The notes beneath the pieces were generated by a model. That model saw only the letters and a program-made list of their open reading frames with translations, searched no databases and had not been told where the DNA came from. Source: Algoriphagus resistens (lineage in GTDB: Bacteria; Bacteroidota; Bacteroidia; Cytophagales; Cyclobacteriaceae). From it: DNA of 64,000 nucleotides. Positions 7,527 to 16,050 of this stretch are shown here, in pieces. A program made the position numbers and the translations under genes. Numbering within the stretch: the stretch's first letter is position 1; each line of letters starts with the position of its first letter. The stretch spans positions 372,001-436,000 of the forward strand of contig NZ_LMXN01000001.1 in the NCBI RefSeq assembly GCF_001442615.1, given 5' to 3'.

Positions 7527-8891
7527 GTGAATATTCAACTCGTCCGAGCAATCTTTTCAGGTAAATGGTTTATTGAGCCGTCAGAAGCTGAGGCTCTTAT
7601 TCCTATTGCACTCAATCTCCTAGAGGGAAAACCCATAGGTGGGTTACCTGGTGCGATGGGGTACCACGATGATGATGACTTCGAAGAGCGTAAAAAATGC
7701 CAAGTAGTTCTTAAGTCTGGATCCACTTATCAGGCTTCTTACTTTCGGGACTTTTCTGATCCAAATATTCCAGAAGGAGCTACGGCTCTGATCAATCTCA
7801 CCGGTCCTGTTATGAAATATGGCGGATACTGTGGGGAAGCTTCATCAGAACGTATTGCCAATTTTTTCAAACAGGCAAATGCTAATCCCAATATCAAAAA
7901 CATACTTTTCAAGGTAGATAGCCCGGGAGGTCAGGTAGATGGTACCGCCACCATGGCACAAGCTGTTTACAATTCCACCAAACCAGTTTTGGGTTTTGTG
8001 GATGATGGAATGGCAGCTTCTGCCGGATATTGGCCACTTGCCGGAGCAGATGAAATCTGGGCTTCTCAGAAGACGGATATCATTGGCTCTATTGGTGTAT
8101 ATGCGCAATGGGCTGACTACTCTAAAAGGTATGAGGAGCTAGGCATTAAGATCCACGAGGTCTATGCAGATCAAAGCTCGGAGAAAAACAAGCTTTACCA
8201 CGAGGTAATTAAGGGCAATTACAAGCCTATTAAAGAGGAAGTTCTCAATAAGCTTGCTGGTGAGTTTATCAGCTCTGTCAAAGAAATGAGAGGTGCCAAA
8301 ATCAATCTCAAAGCAGGAGATCCATTTAAGGGCACTACCTACATGGCCGAGCAAGCTATTGAAATTGGATTGATCGACAAGATCGGATCCTATGAGGAGG
8401 CTTTGGCCAGATTGGAAGAAATGAGCCAAGCAAAGCCTGCTCCTGAAACTGCATCAAATCAATCACAAACAACTAATACACAAACCATGAAATTCAAATC
8501 AGCATGGGCTGCCATACTCGGATCTATCGGGTTTGGAGCCGTTGCCTCTGAAGAAGAGGCGCCAATGGTGACTGAAGAAAGATTGGAGCAGCTGAATGCC
8601 AGTTTAACGACTGCCAATCAGAGCATTTCGGACTTGAAAGCCGAAATCGCTCAGCTCAAATCTGATCTCAAGACCGCACAAGATGCCCAGGCCAAGGCCG
8701 AGGGCGAAAGAGATGACTTCCAGGCTAAGGCCGACAAGTTCGGTAAACAAGCCGGTGCCGCCCATACGCCTCCTAAAAAGGATAAAGCAGAGGGTGGGAA
8801 TACTGAATTATCAGCAGATGAGCAAACAGCCGCTGAGATCGCAGCATTACCGCACAATGCAGCCTTGGACTCAAATCCATTGTTCAACTAA
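7527..8891 (+). CDS. Head maturation protease (S49/ClpP-like) fused to scaffold domain, 454 aa
   Basis: The N-terminal about 300 residues are an S49 serine peptidase: the FKVDSPGG oxyanion-type strand-turn at about 128-135, nucleophile Ser165 in MAASAGY, and the downstream GSIGVY segment at 187-192. The catalytic Lys is expected between about 200 and 222 but is not pinned. From about 321 to 454 there is a Lys/Glu/Ala-rich coiled coil and an acidic tail, as in protease-scaffold fusions such as lambda C/Nu3. An in-frame ATG at 8487 (residue 321) could give the scaffold alone. GTG is the annotated start. It lies directly upstream of the capsid gene and should process and shape the prohead. Confidence 0.88.
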   Translation: MNIQLVRAIFSGKWFIEPSEAEALIPIALNLLEGKPIGGLPGAMGYHDDDDFEERKKCQVVLKSGSTYQASYFRDFSDPNIPEGATALINLTGPVMKYGGYCGEASSERIANFFKQANANPNIKNILFKVDSPGGQVDGTATMAQAVYNSTKPVLGFVDDGMAASAGYWPLAGADEIWASQKTDIIGSIGVYAQWADYSKRYEELGIKIHEVYADQSSEKNKLYHEVIKGNYKPIKEEVLNKLAGEFISSVKEMRGAKINLKAGDPFKGTTYMAEQAIEIGLIDKIGSYEEALARLEEMSQAKPAPETASNQSQTTNTQTMKFKSAWAAILGSIGFGAVASEEEAPMVTEERLEQLNASLTTANQSISDLKAEIAQLKSDLKTAQDAQAKAEGERDDFQAKADKFGKQAGAAHTPPKKDKAEGGNTELSADEQTAAEIAALPHNAALDSNPLFN

Positions 8892-8905
8892 TCAACTATC
8901 TATAA

Positions 8906-9868
8906 ATGGATATTTCAGCAATTATAGCCGAATTTGGAGCCTACTACATCAAGTCGGACTCCAATATGTCAAGACTGGTAAAGCAGCTTAATCAGAAGAG
9001 TATCACTGAGGGGGCATTTACCACGATTGTGACAGATGACACACTTTGGAGAGCTTCGGAAACTCGTATGACACGGGTTTTACAGCCGTTCCAAAAAGCA
9101 TGGACACCATTATCAGCGTTGACTTTTCTCCCTGTAGCAATCCAGAACTACAAAATGAAAATCGATTACCAAGACTATCCGGATGATCTGGAAGCAACTT
9201 GGTTGGGATGGTTGACGGACAGCTCGCTTGACCGTAAAGAGTGGCCATTCGTCCGCTGGTTCATCGAAGTGGAATTGCTTCCACAGGCGAAGGAAGACTA
9301 CGAGATGAATGAGATCTACAACGGTGTCTATACAGCTCCTACCCCTGGTACTCCAGGTGCCGCAGGTACCACAATGAATGGTATCAAGAAAATCATTAAT
9401 GATGGGGTAGATTCTTCCAGAATCACACCGATCATCACTGGTACTGTTCCTACTGATCCTTTGGATTTCTTGGCCTACATCGAGCAGTTTGGTGATAACA
9501 TCAATCAGAAGTATTGGACTATCCCGATGCAGTTGGTGATGAATCCTACGCTGGTTCGAAGATTTTTCAGGGGCTATAGAAAAGAGTATGGCAAGGATAC
9601 CAACTATAGCGAAAACAAAAACGGTGCAGTGGATCTGACCAATTTGACGATTTTCTCAGCTCCTTCTCACGGAAGCTCAAATAAAATCTGGTGTACTCCT
9701 AAGAGCAACGCAATCCGTCTGGTGAAGAAAAGCCAGAACATGAATGCCGTTCGCGTGGAGAATGTGGACCGATTGGTCAAAATGTATTCTGACTGGAGTT
9801 CCGGTGTAGGTTTCGTGATACCTGAGCTGGTATTCACCAATGACCAGGATCTTACTCCTGAACCATAA
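8906..9868 (+). CDS. Major capsid protein (HK97-fold type), 320 aa
   Basis: It has the length and position of a major capsid protein: immediately after the protease-scaffold gene and followed by its own hairpin terminator. Long N-terminal helices (about 1-60) are followed by a beta-rich core and a late segment (RVENVDRLVKMYSDWSSGVGFVIPE) typical of the P-domain/A-domain region of HK97-like capsids. Acidic D/W-rich strands precede a small Gly/Pro loop (TPGTPGAAGTT) at about 147-157. No signal or membrane segment is present. The family assignment rests on context and fold-like pattern rather than a specific motif. Confidence 0.8.
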   Translation: MDISAIIAEFGAYYIKSDSNMSRLVKQLNQKSITEGAFTTIVTDDTLWRASETRMTRVLQPFQKAWTPLSALTFLPVAIQNYKMKIDYQDYPDDLEATWLGWLTDSSLDRKEWPFVRWFIEVELLPQAKEDYEMNEIYNGVYTAPTPGTPGAAGTTMNGIKKIINDGVDSSRITPIITGTVPTDPLDFLAYIEQFGDNINQKYWTIPMQLVMNPTLVRRFFRGYRKEYGKDTNYSENKNGAVDLTNLTIFSAPSHGSSNKIWCTPKSNAIRLVKKSQNMNAVRVENVDRLVKMYSDWSSGVGFVIPELVFTNDQDLTPEP

Positions 9869-9876
9869 AATAGAAA

Positions 9877-9899
9877 GGGGCTGAATAAGCCCCTATTTT
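9877..9899 (+). terminator. Terminator after capsid gene
   Basis: GGGGCT and AGCCCC form a 6-bp stem with a 5-base loop, followed by TATTTT. It probably sets a high capsid transcript level relative to downstream genes by partial termination. Confidence 0.75.
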
Positions 9900-9921
9900 C
9901 CATTATAATCTATTCCATATC

Positions 9922-10386
9922 ATGGCAGAGAAAAAAGAACCAACTCCTGAGGAGCTTTTGAAAGCAGTTCAGGAAGATAATAAGAAGCTTTCGGCTGACT
10001 TGAAAAAGTCTCAGGAAGCCGAGAAAAAAGCGATTGATTTGTCAGATTCATTGAAAAGTGACTCGGAGGCTGATATCCAATCACTGAAGGATTCACATGC
10101 AGAGGAGATCGAAGGTCTAAACAGTCAGATTGCTTCCCTCAATGACGTGATCAAGGAACTGAATGAAGCACTAGAGGCTAAAGATTCTGAGGTGAAGAGC
10201 CTTGGGAAGCGTCCTGTATTCAAGTCAGGCAAAAAGCAAATAGAATTGAGAATCAAGAAATTCATTCACAATTTCAAGGGTGAGCGCATAGAGGTTGATC
10301 AGAAAGTTTTGGAGTCCAACCCTGAGTTGGTTACTGAGCTTCTGAATATCAATTCAGCAGCTCTTAGAGAGATAGGAGGCAAGTAA
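9922..10386 (+). CDS. Coiled-coil phage protein of head region, 154 aa
   Basis: Residues about 5-100 are a charged coiled coil (heptad-like Leu, Lys, Glu, Ser). The C-terminal about 50 residues form a separate basic domain (KKQIELRIKKFIHNFKGERI). The C-terminal domain could bind the virion and the coiled coil could act as a spacer. Its place between capsid and connector-like genes suggests a head-completion or decoration role; no family is recognised. Its last codons carry AGGAGG, seven bases before the next ATG, an SD-like sequence unusual for this phylum. Confidence 0.6.
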   Translation: MAEKKEPTPEELLKAVQEDNKKLSADLKKSQEAEKKAIDLSDSLKSDSEADIQSLKDSHAEEIEGLNSQIASLNDVIKELNEALEAKDSEVKSLGKRPVFKSGKKQIELRIKKFIHNFKGERIEVDQKVLESNPELVTELLNINSAALREIGGK

Positions 10387-10940
10387 TGGGCTTTGAATCA
10401 CTGAAGAAAAACAAGATCCGGGACAATGCTCCCGGCTTAAGAAAAAACATCCTGATCGCCGAGCGCGATTGGTTTGTTGCAAATACAGGGCTTAAAGCTC
10501 CTGTAGCTCCATTCACTAATCCGGGCGATTCGCTTCGGATTACTGAATCTCACGAGTTTGTAGAAGGATTTGGTTTTGTGCCTTTTCATTCCACGTTGGC
10601 TACAGCTGAGCTGACTGCCGAAAATGTGGGAGAGCGTGAATCCCGAACAAATAATCCCTCGCTCGTGGCTCAACATCCGGGCTTAACCGCTGAGATTGTT
10701 GAGTTTTTCCAGTCCCGTAAAAACGGGGATTGGATCGTACTTCAGCAGACGCTTGCTGGCGAGTGGATCCAGATGGGAGAGGATGGACTGGAAGCTGAAG
10801 TAATGTTCAGCTTTGGTTCTGGTAGAGTGGATGGTGGATATCAGGGAGTGACTGCCACGATATCTAATTACGGGAAGCCGTATTTCTATGAAGGTGATAT
10901 CGTGTATCACCCAGCTGTTGTACCAGATCCAGAAGTATAA
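10386..10940 (+). CDS. Probable tail-tube-like or head-tail completion protein, 184 aa
   Basis: After a basic N-terminus the protein is beta-rich, with the strand series DWIVLQQTLAGEWIQMG, then EVMFSFGSGRVDGG and TATISNYGKPYFYEG. The arrangement resembles the protein at 2212-2817, so the two may share a tube-type fold. Its position after capsid and coiled-coil genes also fits a connector. The ATG overlaps the preceding stop (TAATG), and the next gene starts in this gene's stop, so the three are coupled. Which structural role is right cannot be settled from sequence. Confidence 0.5.
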   Translation: MGFESLKKNKIRDNAPGLRKNILIAERDWFVANTGLKAPVAPFTNPGDSLRITESHEFVEGFGFVPFHSTLATAELTAENVGERESRTNNPSLVAQHPGLTAEIVEFFQSRKNGDWIVLQQTLAGEWIQMGEDGLEAEVMFSFGSGRVDGGYQGVTATISNYGKPYFYEGDIVYHPAVVPDPEV

Positions 10941-11143
10941 TGGAAAATAAACTTAAGAAACCAAGTTTGCCCGCTGATGTGGCTAAAGAATACGATTCGA
11001 TCATCGTACCGACTACCGTTATGATCAGCAAGGGCAAAGCTCAAGGAACCTACGATCTAACTAAGATCAGTTTGGTTGATGCGAAAAAACTGGCGGAAGC
11101 CGGAAAGTATTTGGTAGCTAAAAAAGCTACTGACAAAAAATAA
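10940..11143 (+). CDS. Small phage protein, 67 aa
   Basis: A basic, Lys/Ala-rich 67-residue protein (start MENKLKKPSLPADVAKEYDS), probably helical and soluble, with a C-terminal KKATDKK tail. It starts in the stop codon of the preceding gene and is followed by a strong terminator, so it closes the head operon. A small decoration or connector protein is possible; no motif identifies it. Confidence 0.6.
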   Translation: MENKLKKPSLPADVAKEYDSIIVPTTVMISKGKAQGTYDLTKISLVDAKKLAEAGKYLVAKKATDKK

Positions 11144-11168
11144 CTACTAGGGTTTTTTGATTGAGGTT

Positions 11169-11197
11169 AAAACCAGCTCGTTAGGGCTGGTTTTTTT
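11169..11197 (+). terminator. Terminator closing head module
   Basis: AAAACCAGC and GCTGGTTTT form a 9-bp stem with an 8-base loop, running into seven T residues. It separates the head genes from the methyltransferase-terminase block. Confidence 0.88.
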
Positions 11198-11198
11198 A

Positions 11199-11207
11199 TG
11201 TCCTCTA
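11199..11207 (+). promoter_or_regulatory. TGTCCYCTA-type phage element, copy 3
   Basis: TGTCCTCTA lies immediately after the T-run of the preceding terminator and ends 31 nt before ATG 11239. It is followed after two bases by the palindrome at 11210-11221. This is the spacing expected for a promoter opening the next transcription unit. Confidence 0.55.
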
Positions 11208-11209
11208 GT

Positions 11210-11221
11210 TGGCAATTGCCA
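11210..11221. promoter_or_regulatory. TGGCAATTGCCA palindrome, copy 1
   Basis: A perfect 12-bp palindrome between element copy 3 and the start codon at 11239. Two further copies exist at 15541-15552 and 19703-19714. It is a possible dimeric operator; no binding protein is identified in the window. Confidence 0.45.
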
Positions 11222-11238
11222 TGGTGTAGGTTTGGCTT

Positions 11239-11826
11239 ATGGAGGAAATTGCCAAGTGGCTAGAAAACCAAGATTATCAGGAGGGAATTGCGCTATACAA
11301 AAAGTACGGTGCAGATCCTGTATTGCTGACAATTTTTGCCCTTCCAGAAACCAGCTTCACCAAGTCGAAACTTGAAAAGGCTCTGAATGATCTGGTACCA
11401 AAAGAGCACTCCTCGACTCCGCTCGGAGAGACAGTCAGGCTGAGCGAAGTCGAAGTCAAAGCAATTACACCCAAACCTGTTTTGGATCTGATCCGCAAGC
11501 GGAGCCAGTTGCATGAGACACTTTTTTACCAGACATCCAAGTCGGACAGGCTTAAGATAGCCAAGGCGATTTTGGCAATTGGTACCAAGCTAGACCGCTG
11601 GTATGATCATGGGGAATTGCCAGCTGGTGAGGCTGAGAATGAACTTCCAGAAATGGACATTCCGGTTAATGCCTGGGAACTGCATCAGCAGATTAACAAT
11701 AACCTGGCATACATCACCAAAAACCGCAAGCGTGAGAATAAGGCAGGGGAAGTGAAGCGAAGAGAGCGGCAGAATTTGGGTATTGAGGAAAGACTAAAAT
11801 TGATGAATTATGAAGTTACAGGATAA
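11239..11826 (+). CDS. Hypothetical phage protein with an in-frame palindromic repeat, 195 aa
   Basis: A mostly helical, charged protein that ends just before and overlaps the methyltransferase start. Residues about 59-74 (SSTPLGETVRLSEVEV) are encoded by a dispersed palindromic repeat, so this segment is probably a non-native insertion in a loop. The C-terminal part (about 150-195) is rich in Lys, Arg, Asn and Glu and could bind DNA or the terminase. It is located upstream of the methyltransferase and terminase subunits, so it may be part of the packaging module. No family is recognised. Confidence 0.55.
   Translation: MEEIAKWLENQDYQEGIALYKKYGADPVLLTIFALPETSFTKSKLEKALNDLVPKEHSSTPLGETVRLSEVEVKAITPKPVLDLIRKRSQLHETLFYQTSKSDRLKIAKAILAIGTKLDRWYDHGELPAGEAENELPEMDIPVNAWELHQQINNNLAYITKNRKRENKAGEVKRRERQNLGIEERLKLMNYEVTG
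11413..11453. repeat. Palindromic dispersed repeat inside a coding sequence
   Basis: The arms TCGACTCCGCTC and GAGCGAAGTCGA pair at 11 of 12 positions around a 17-base loop. The same arm sequence type occurs as short dispersed palindromes in many bacteroidete and other genomes (from memory). Here it lies in frame inside the 11239-11826 gene. Confidence 0.7.
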
Positions 11827-13195
11827 AGTACTTAAGGCCGAGAAAGTAGATTGGCGGTCTTTAAAATGGCTACAGTCTGAAAATTTAAAAGCTCCGATCA
11901 ACATAGATAAACTGGTAGAATCATTGGTAAAGAATGGGCTGATCCGTGGTTTCCATATATGGCAAGATCCATCCGGAGAAATCTGGATACTAGATGGCCA
12001 TCATATGAAAATGGCTCTGGAAAAGATCGAGAAGGAAAAGCTGATAGAGATCCCAGATCTGCTCACATGCTACTTTATTGATTGTGCTGACAGGAAAGAA
12101 GCTGGCCGAATCGTACTCCTTCATTCTGCTACATATGCAAGTCTGACGGCAACTGGAGTAATGGATCATTTAGCGGATTTTGATTTGGATCTAGGAGAGC
12201 TAGGTTCCATGATCAATCTGGAAGCTTTTGATTTTGGAAAGGTGGAGCAGCTTGCTTTGGATGAAATGAACAAGGCCTTGGGACTGGATGAGGATTCTGA
12301 AGATGGATTCGAGTCGATTTTACCAAAAGAAGCCATTACCAAAGAGGGTGATTTGTATGAGCTGATTTCCGGTGTAGGAATGGTTCACCGGGTGATTTGT
12401 GGAGATAGTAGGGAAGCCGAAGTGGTAGAAAGATTGCTCAATGGAGAAAAACCAGTACTTGTCGTAACGGATCCACCGTATGGAGTGAATTATGATCCTA
12501 ACTGGAGGATAAGAGCAAATGGAGGAAAAATCAAATCCACAGGTAAAGTCAAAAATGATGATATCGCGGATTGGCAAGTGGTCTATGCGCTTTTTGATGC
12601 ACAGGTAATCTACGTGTGGCACGGTGGCCTCCATGCTCAGACGGTAGCTCAGAATCTTATCGATTGCGGGTATAAGTTGGTTGCCCAGATCATCTGGAAT
12701 AAACAAACTCAGGCCATGAGCCGAGGTGATTATCACTGGAAGCATGAGCCGTGCTGGTACGGCGTGAAAAAAGGTAAATCTCACAATTGGCAAGGTTCGA
12801 GAGATCAAAATACAGTTTGGGATATCAAGAATCTTTCTGCCAGATCAGTCCAGGAAGAGGAGGGCCAAACAGGCCATGGTACCCAAAAGCCCATCGAATG
12901 CATGAGAAGGCCAATTGCCAACAATTCCAAAATAGGGGATATCGTGGCAGATCCGTTTCTAGGTTCTGGATCCACACTGATAGCAGGAGAGCAAATGCAC
13001 CGGGTTGTATATGGGAATGAGCTGGATCCATGCTATGTGGATGTCGAAATCACCCGGTGGATCAAATGGATGGAAAAAAATGGTAAGAGGTGGTCAATCC
13101 GGCTAAACGGCATAGAACTCACTTCAGAAGAAATCAAAGAAATCACGGACAATGTCGAAAGAGCAGCTATTCCCACAGCACAAGGGGAAGATTGA
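11810..13195 (+). CDS. ParB-like domain fused to beta-class DNA N-methyltransferase, 461 aa
   Basis: Residues about 20-120 form a ParB/Srx-type domain with DGHHMKMA at 62-69 in place of the common GHxR motif. The C-terminal domain has the catalytic DPPYGVNY (DPPY at 221-224) before the SAM-binding DPFLGSGST (from residue 381), the beta-class order. It should methylate adenine-N6 or cytosine-N4 in a specific site. ParB-methyltransferase fusions are common beside terminase genes in phages, where they may protect phage DNA from host restriction. It overlaps both neighbours, so the module is co-translated. No cognate nuclease is visible nearby. Confidence 0.9.
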   Translation: MKLQDKVLKAEKVDWRSLKWLQSENLKAPINIDKLVESLVKNGLIRGFHIWQDPSGEIWILDGHHMKMALEKIEKEKLIEIPDLLTCYFIDCADRKEAGRIVLLHSATYASLTATGVMDHLADFDLDLGELGSMINLEAFDFGKVEQLALDEMNKALGLDEDSEDGFESILPKEAITKEGDLYELISGVGMVHRVICGDSREAEVVERLLNGEKPVLVVTDPPYGVNYDPNWRIRANGGKIKSTGKVKNDDIADWQVVYALFDAQVIYVWHGGLHAQTVAQNLIDCGYKLVAQIIWNKQTQAMSRGDYHWKHEPCWYGVKKGKSHNWQGSRDQNTVWDIKNLSARSVQEEEGQTGHGTQKPIECMRRPIANNSKIGDIVADPFLGSGSTLIAGEQMHRVVYGNELDPCYVDVEITRWIKWMEKNGKRWSIRLNGIELTSEEIKEITDNVERAAIPTAQGED

Positions 13196-13820
13196 AGTAA
13201 AAATGGATACTCCGGAAGATCGCATTGCGGCCTTCATGATTTCCAAGATTGAGAAGGAAGAGCTTCACAAAGGAGATGATAAAATCATGCGCCGGTGGCT
13301 GAAGATCTGGAATCTGCTTCTCAATTATCATTCTGCCTCGCAAGCGGTGACGGCTCATGTAAAAATGTGTGCAGAGGATCCAGATATAGGAGCAATTTCA
13401 GAACGTACTGCCTGGTACGACTTGAAAAATGCGACACGCATTTGGGGTAACCTGAATGAGGTGCCTTATCATGCTTCGCTCGTGCTTCTGTCTGAATATG
13501 CAATGAAAACCTTCCAGCTAGCCGCTCAGCAAAGGAATGTGAAAGAGATGAACCGGGCAATCTCTGAAATGCGTGAAATACGAAAGGATCTGCATAATAT
13601 ATCTGATGTGGGAGATCTGGACACACCTACCTCACGCTTTGTGCTGATCATCCAGACGGGAATAGAAGGTCAGGCACCTCGAACGATTGATTTGGACGAT
13701 TATGAAGATCTGCCGGAAGATATCGCTCATGAGGTGATCGATGCGGTACAAGGTCAGGAGATTGAGACTTCGAAATTCATGCAGATCGTGGAAGAGGCTA
13801 AAAATGTGAGCGAAGACTGA
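13152..13820 (+). CDS. Probable terminase small subunit, 222 aa
   Basis: A helical protein directly upstream of, and touching, the large terminase gene, the standard position of the DNA-recognition subunit. The N-terminal about 110 residues contain a helix-turn-helix-like segment (AISERTAWYDLKNATRIWG, about 76-95), with an acidic helical C-terminus that could contact the large subunit. The start at 13152 overlaps the methyltransferase by 44 bp; ATG 13203, just past the methyltransferase stop, is an equally good start and would give 205 residues. Identification is by context and shape, not by a diagnostic motif. Confidence 0.65.
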   Translation: MSKEQLFPQHKGKIEVKMDTPEDRIAAFMISKIEKEELHKGDDKIMRRWLKIWNLLLNYHSASQAVTAHVKMCAEDPDIGAISERTAWYDLKNATRIWGNLNEVPYHASLVLLSEYAMKTFQLAAQQRNVKEMNRAISEMREIRKDLHNISDVGDLDTPTSRFVLIIQTGIEGQAPRTIDLDDYEDLPEDIAHEVIDAVQGQEIETSKFMQIVEEAKNVSED

Positions 13821-15475
13821 TGCTGAAAGCCAAACAAACGGTTTTCAATAAACCACAACAGCTCTTTCAGGTGCTCAAACCGTTCTCCTCCAAAAATGTA
13901 TGGTCGAGGGGAACGGGAAAATCTTTTTTGATAGCCTGGTTAATTCACATGATCGTGAAATGGATGCCGAGATCCAGTTGGGCGATTGTCGGTAAATCCT
14001 ATAAGCAATTATTGACCAGAACACTTCCAACTACTATTTCGACTCTTGAGAATGTTTTTGGCTATAAGCAGGATCGGGATTTTTTCGTCAGAAAGCGACC
14101 TCCTAAGAATTTTCGATTTGACAGCCCTATTTCGCCTCCTTTAGATTATGATCATTGCATCATTTTTAAGAATGGGGCTTTTTTTCATTTGGTTTCTCTG
14201 GATGGAGGTGGATCCACAATTAGGGGGCTTTCCATAGATGGCTATTTGGGTGATGAGGCCTTGGAGATCAATAAGGAAAAAATGGACTCCGAAGTGGCTC
14301 CTACGAATAGAGGAAATATGCGGTATTTCAAGCATATCCCTTTTCATCATGGAAGCTTCTTTTTCTCATCCATGGGCTATGGCCATGAATTCAAGTGGAT
14401 GCTTGATTCTGGTAAATACTATGAGGATGATGGGTATAATTTCCGGGCTATTCGCCAGCAGATAGTAGAGAAGGAAAAGGAGTTGGTTGATTGTCCGGAT
14501 AAGTCCAGAATGGCGGAATTATGGACTCAAATTCTGGAGCTTAAGCGAAAACTGCGATGGTACAAGAATAAGAATGGCTTCCTGTATATGGAGGCTGATG
14601 TTTTCGACAATATCGAGAATGTGGGTTGGGCATATATCAAGGAAATGAGAAGGACGCTTTTGGACTTCATTTTCATGGTCGAAATGCTCAATTGGTTTCC
14701 AGAAGGCATAGAATCAGGCTTTTATTTTCTGCTTAACCGTACAGATCACGGGTATTCCAATAAGTTTGACCAGGGGTTTATTAGTGCACAGCCTACTAAT
14801 TCAGAGGCTATTAAGAAGCCTGATTGTAGGATGGACAGTGATTTGGTAGGAGGTCAGCCGTTAAGGATTGCAGTTGATTGGGGTAGCCATATCAATAGCC
14901 TCACAGTCACACAATATCTTCTAAGCATTAACACACTGCGTTTCCTTAAGAATCTCTATGTGAAGGGTGAGATACTGGACACTCTGGCTAATGACTTCTG
15001 TGATTACTATCACCACCATAATAAGAAGGAAGTATTCATGTCTTATGGTCATGATGGCAATGTCACGCATGCAAACAGTAAACTCACTTATGCAGATCAG
15101 TTCGCTAAGATCCTAGAGGCAAGGGGATGGATAGTTCACTTAAGTTATGAGTCTGTACCACTCAGCCAGATGGACAGATACTTACTATGGGCAAAGGTTC
15201 TGCAGAATACGAGCAATGCTAAGAAAGGTAAGCCGGTTGATCCTTCATTGCCATTAGTAGAGTTCAACCTGGACAATTGTAATGAGACCTTTATTTCTAT
15301 GCAGAATGCACCAGCTAAGGAAGGGCGCAATGGTATAGAGAAGAATAAAGCATCAGAGCGTAATGCTTTGATACCACAAGAGGAGGCCACCCACCTAAGT
15401 GATACAGCTGACTACAATTTAACCGGTGTAGTTAGAGATCCTTTCTCGGTGATGCCACCATACATCGGGCACTAA
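13820..15475 (+). CDS. Terminase large subunit (packaging ATPase-nuclease), 551 aa
   Basis: It drives DNA into the prohead and cuts the concatemer. Walker A is WSRGTGKSF (about 28-36), and the Walker B/glutamate region is GYLGDEALE with D145 and E146. The RNase H-like nuclease carries acidic residues in IAVDWGS (D353), YGHDGN (D412) and HLSDTADY (D528/D531). Length is normal. It starts in the stop codon of the small subunit. Separation of this gene from protease and capsid is discussed as a finding. A terminator and a 257-bp regulatory gap follow. Confidence 0.92.
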   Translation: MLKAKQTVFNKPQQLFQVLKPFSSKNVWSRGTGKSFLIAWLIHMIVKWMPRSSWAIVGKSYKQLLTRTLPTTISTLENVFGYKQDRDFFVRKRPPKNFRFDSPISPPLDYDHCIIFKNGAFFHLVSLDGGGSTIRGLSIDGYLGDEALEINKEKMDSEVAPTNRGNMRYFKHIPFHHGSFFFSSMGYGHEFKWMLDSGKYYEDDGYNFRAIRQQIVEKEKELVDCPDKSRMAELWTQILELKRKLRWYKNKNGFLYMEADVFDNIENVGWAYIKEMRRTLLDFIFMVEMLNWFPEGIESGFYFLLNRTDHGYSNKFDQGFISAQPTNSEAIKKPDCRMDSDLVGGQPLRIAVDWGSHINSLTVTQYLLSINTLRFLKNLYVKGEILDTLANDFCDYYHHHNKKEVFMSYGHDGNVTHANSKLTYADQFAKILEARGWIVHLSYESVPLSQMDRYLLWAKVLQNTSNAKKGKPVDPSLPLVEFNLDNCNETFISMQNAPAKEGRNGIEKNKASERNALIPQEEATHLSDTADYNLTGVVRDPFSVMPPYIGH

Positions 15476-15501
15476 TAATTTTAATTGTTTGATCAATCCA
15501 A

Positions 15502-15536
15502 GGGATATGCGAGGCCATTCGTATATCCTTTTTTTT
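15502..15536 (+). terminator. Terminator after terminase
   Basis: GGATATGCGA and TCGTATATCC pair over 10 bp (one G-T) with a 6-base loop, followed by a run of eight T residues. Confidence 0.85.
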
Positions 15537-15540
15537 ATGA

Positions 15541-15552
15541 TGGCAATTGCCA
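15541..15552. promoter_or_regulatory. TGGCAATTGCCA palindrome, copy 2
   Basis: A second exact copy of the 12-bp palindrome in the terminase-portal intergenic gap, about 140 bp upstream of element copy 4 and just after the terminator. Confidence 0.45.
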
Positions 15553-15693
15553 ATCTCCCACAGATCATGGCAGGATCGATCTTGAGATTTTGCAGTAGGT
15601 GAGGAATGAAAATTTTATAAAAATCTATAAATCAATCTGTTATTAATTTTTGGTTTGCAGATGAAAATAAGTTGAAAAAAACTGGGTTTTCAC

Positions 15694-15702
15694 TGTCCTC
15701 TA
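15694..15702 (+). promoter_or_regulatory. TGTCCYCTA-type phage element, copy 4
   Basis: TGTCCTCTA ends 30 nt before ATG 15733 and is preceded by GTTTTCAC, matching the TTTTCCAC flank of copy 2. It is followed four bases later by CTTAGAGCCTC. It lies at the end of a gap that begins with a terminator, so a promoter is needed here. Confidence 0.55.
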
Positions 15703-15732
15703 TATGCTTAGAGCCTCTGACGAAATTCGGTC

Positions 15733-16050
15733 ATGAATGTAATCCACCTGTCAGATGCGATGAATGAAATGAAAGGAGACAAACCTTTCTCTATCGTTTT
15801 TGTGACCTGTGATCAAAGTAGAGACAGCGGTGGTGATATCATAACACTGGAAAATGTGGTGCTCAGCTTCAATCAAAATGCCGCCGACAAAGCAGGGTTT
15901 GAAATGCCTGAGCCTGCACGAACTCCATTCAACAAACGAGCAAACCACTACGAGTACGCCACACGAAATGTGAGGCTACAAAATGGAATGATACGGAAGT
16001 TTCATATCCGACTTCTCGAATATTTCAACGGTAAAAAAGTATTCTACTAA
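15733..16050 (+). CDS. Small hypothetical phage protein upstream of portal, 105 aa
   Basis: A compact alpha/beta protein (start MNVIHLSDAMNEMKGDKPFS) with strands FSIVFVTCD and LENVVLSFN and a basic C-terminus. No family is recognised. It is the first gene of the portal block and its stop is shared with the portal start (TAATG), so it should be made at similar levels. It may be a head-assembly accessory; no better call can be supported. Confidence 0.6.
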   Translation: MNVIHLSDAMNEMKGDKPFSIVFVTCDQSRDSGGDIITLENVVLSFNQNAADKAGFEMPEPARTPFNKRANHYEYATRNVRLQNGMIRKFHIRLLEYFNGKKVFY

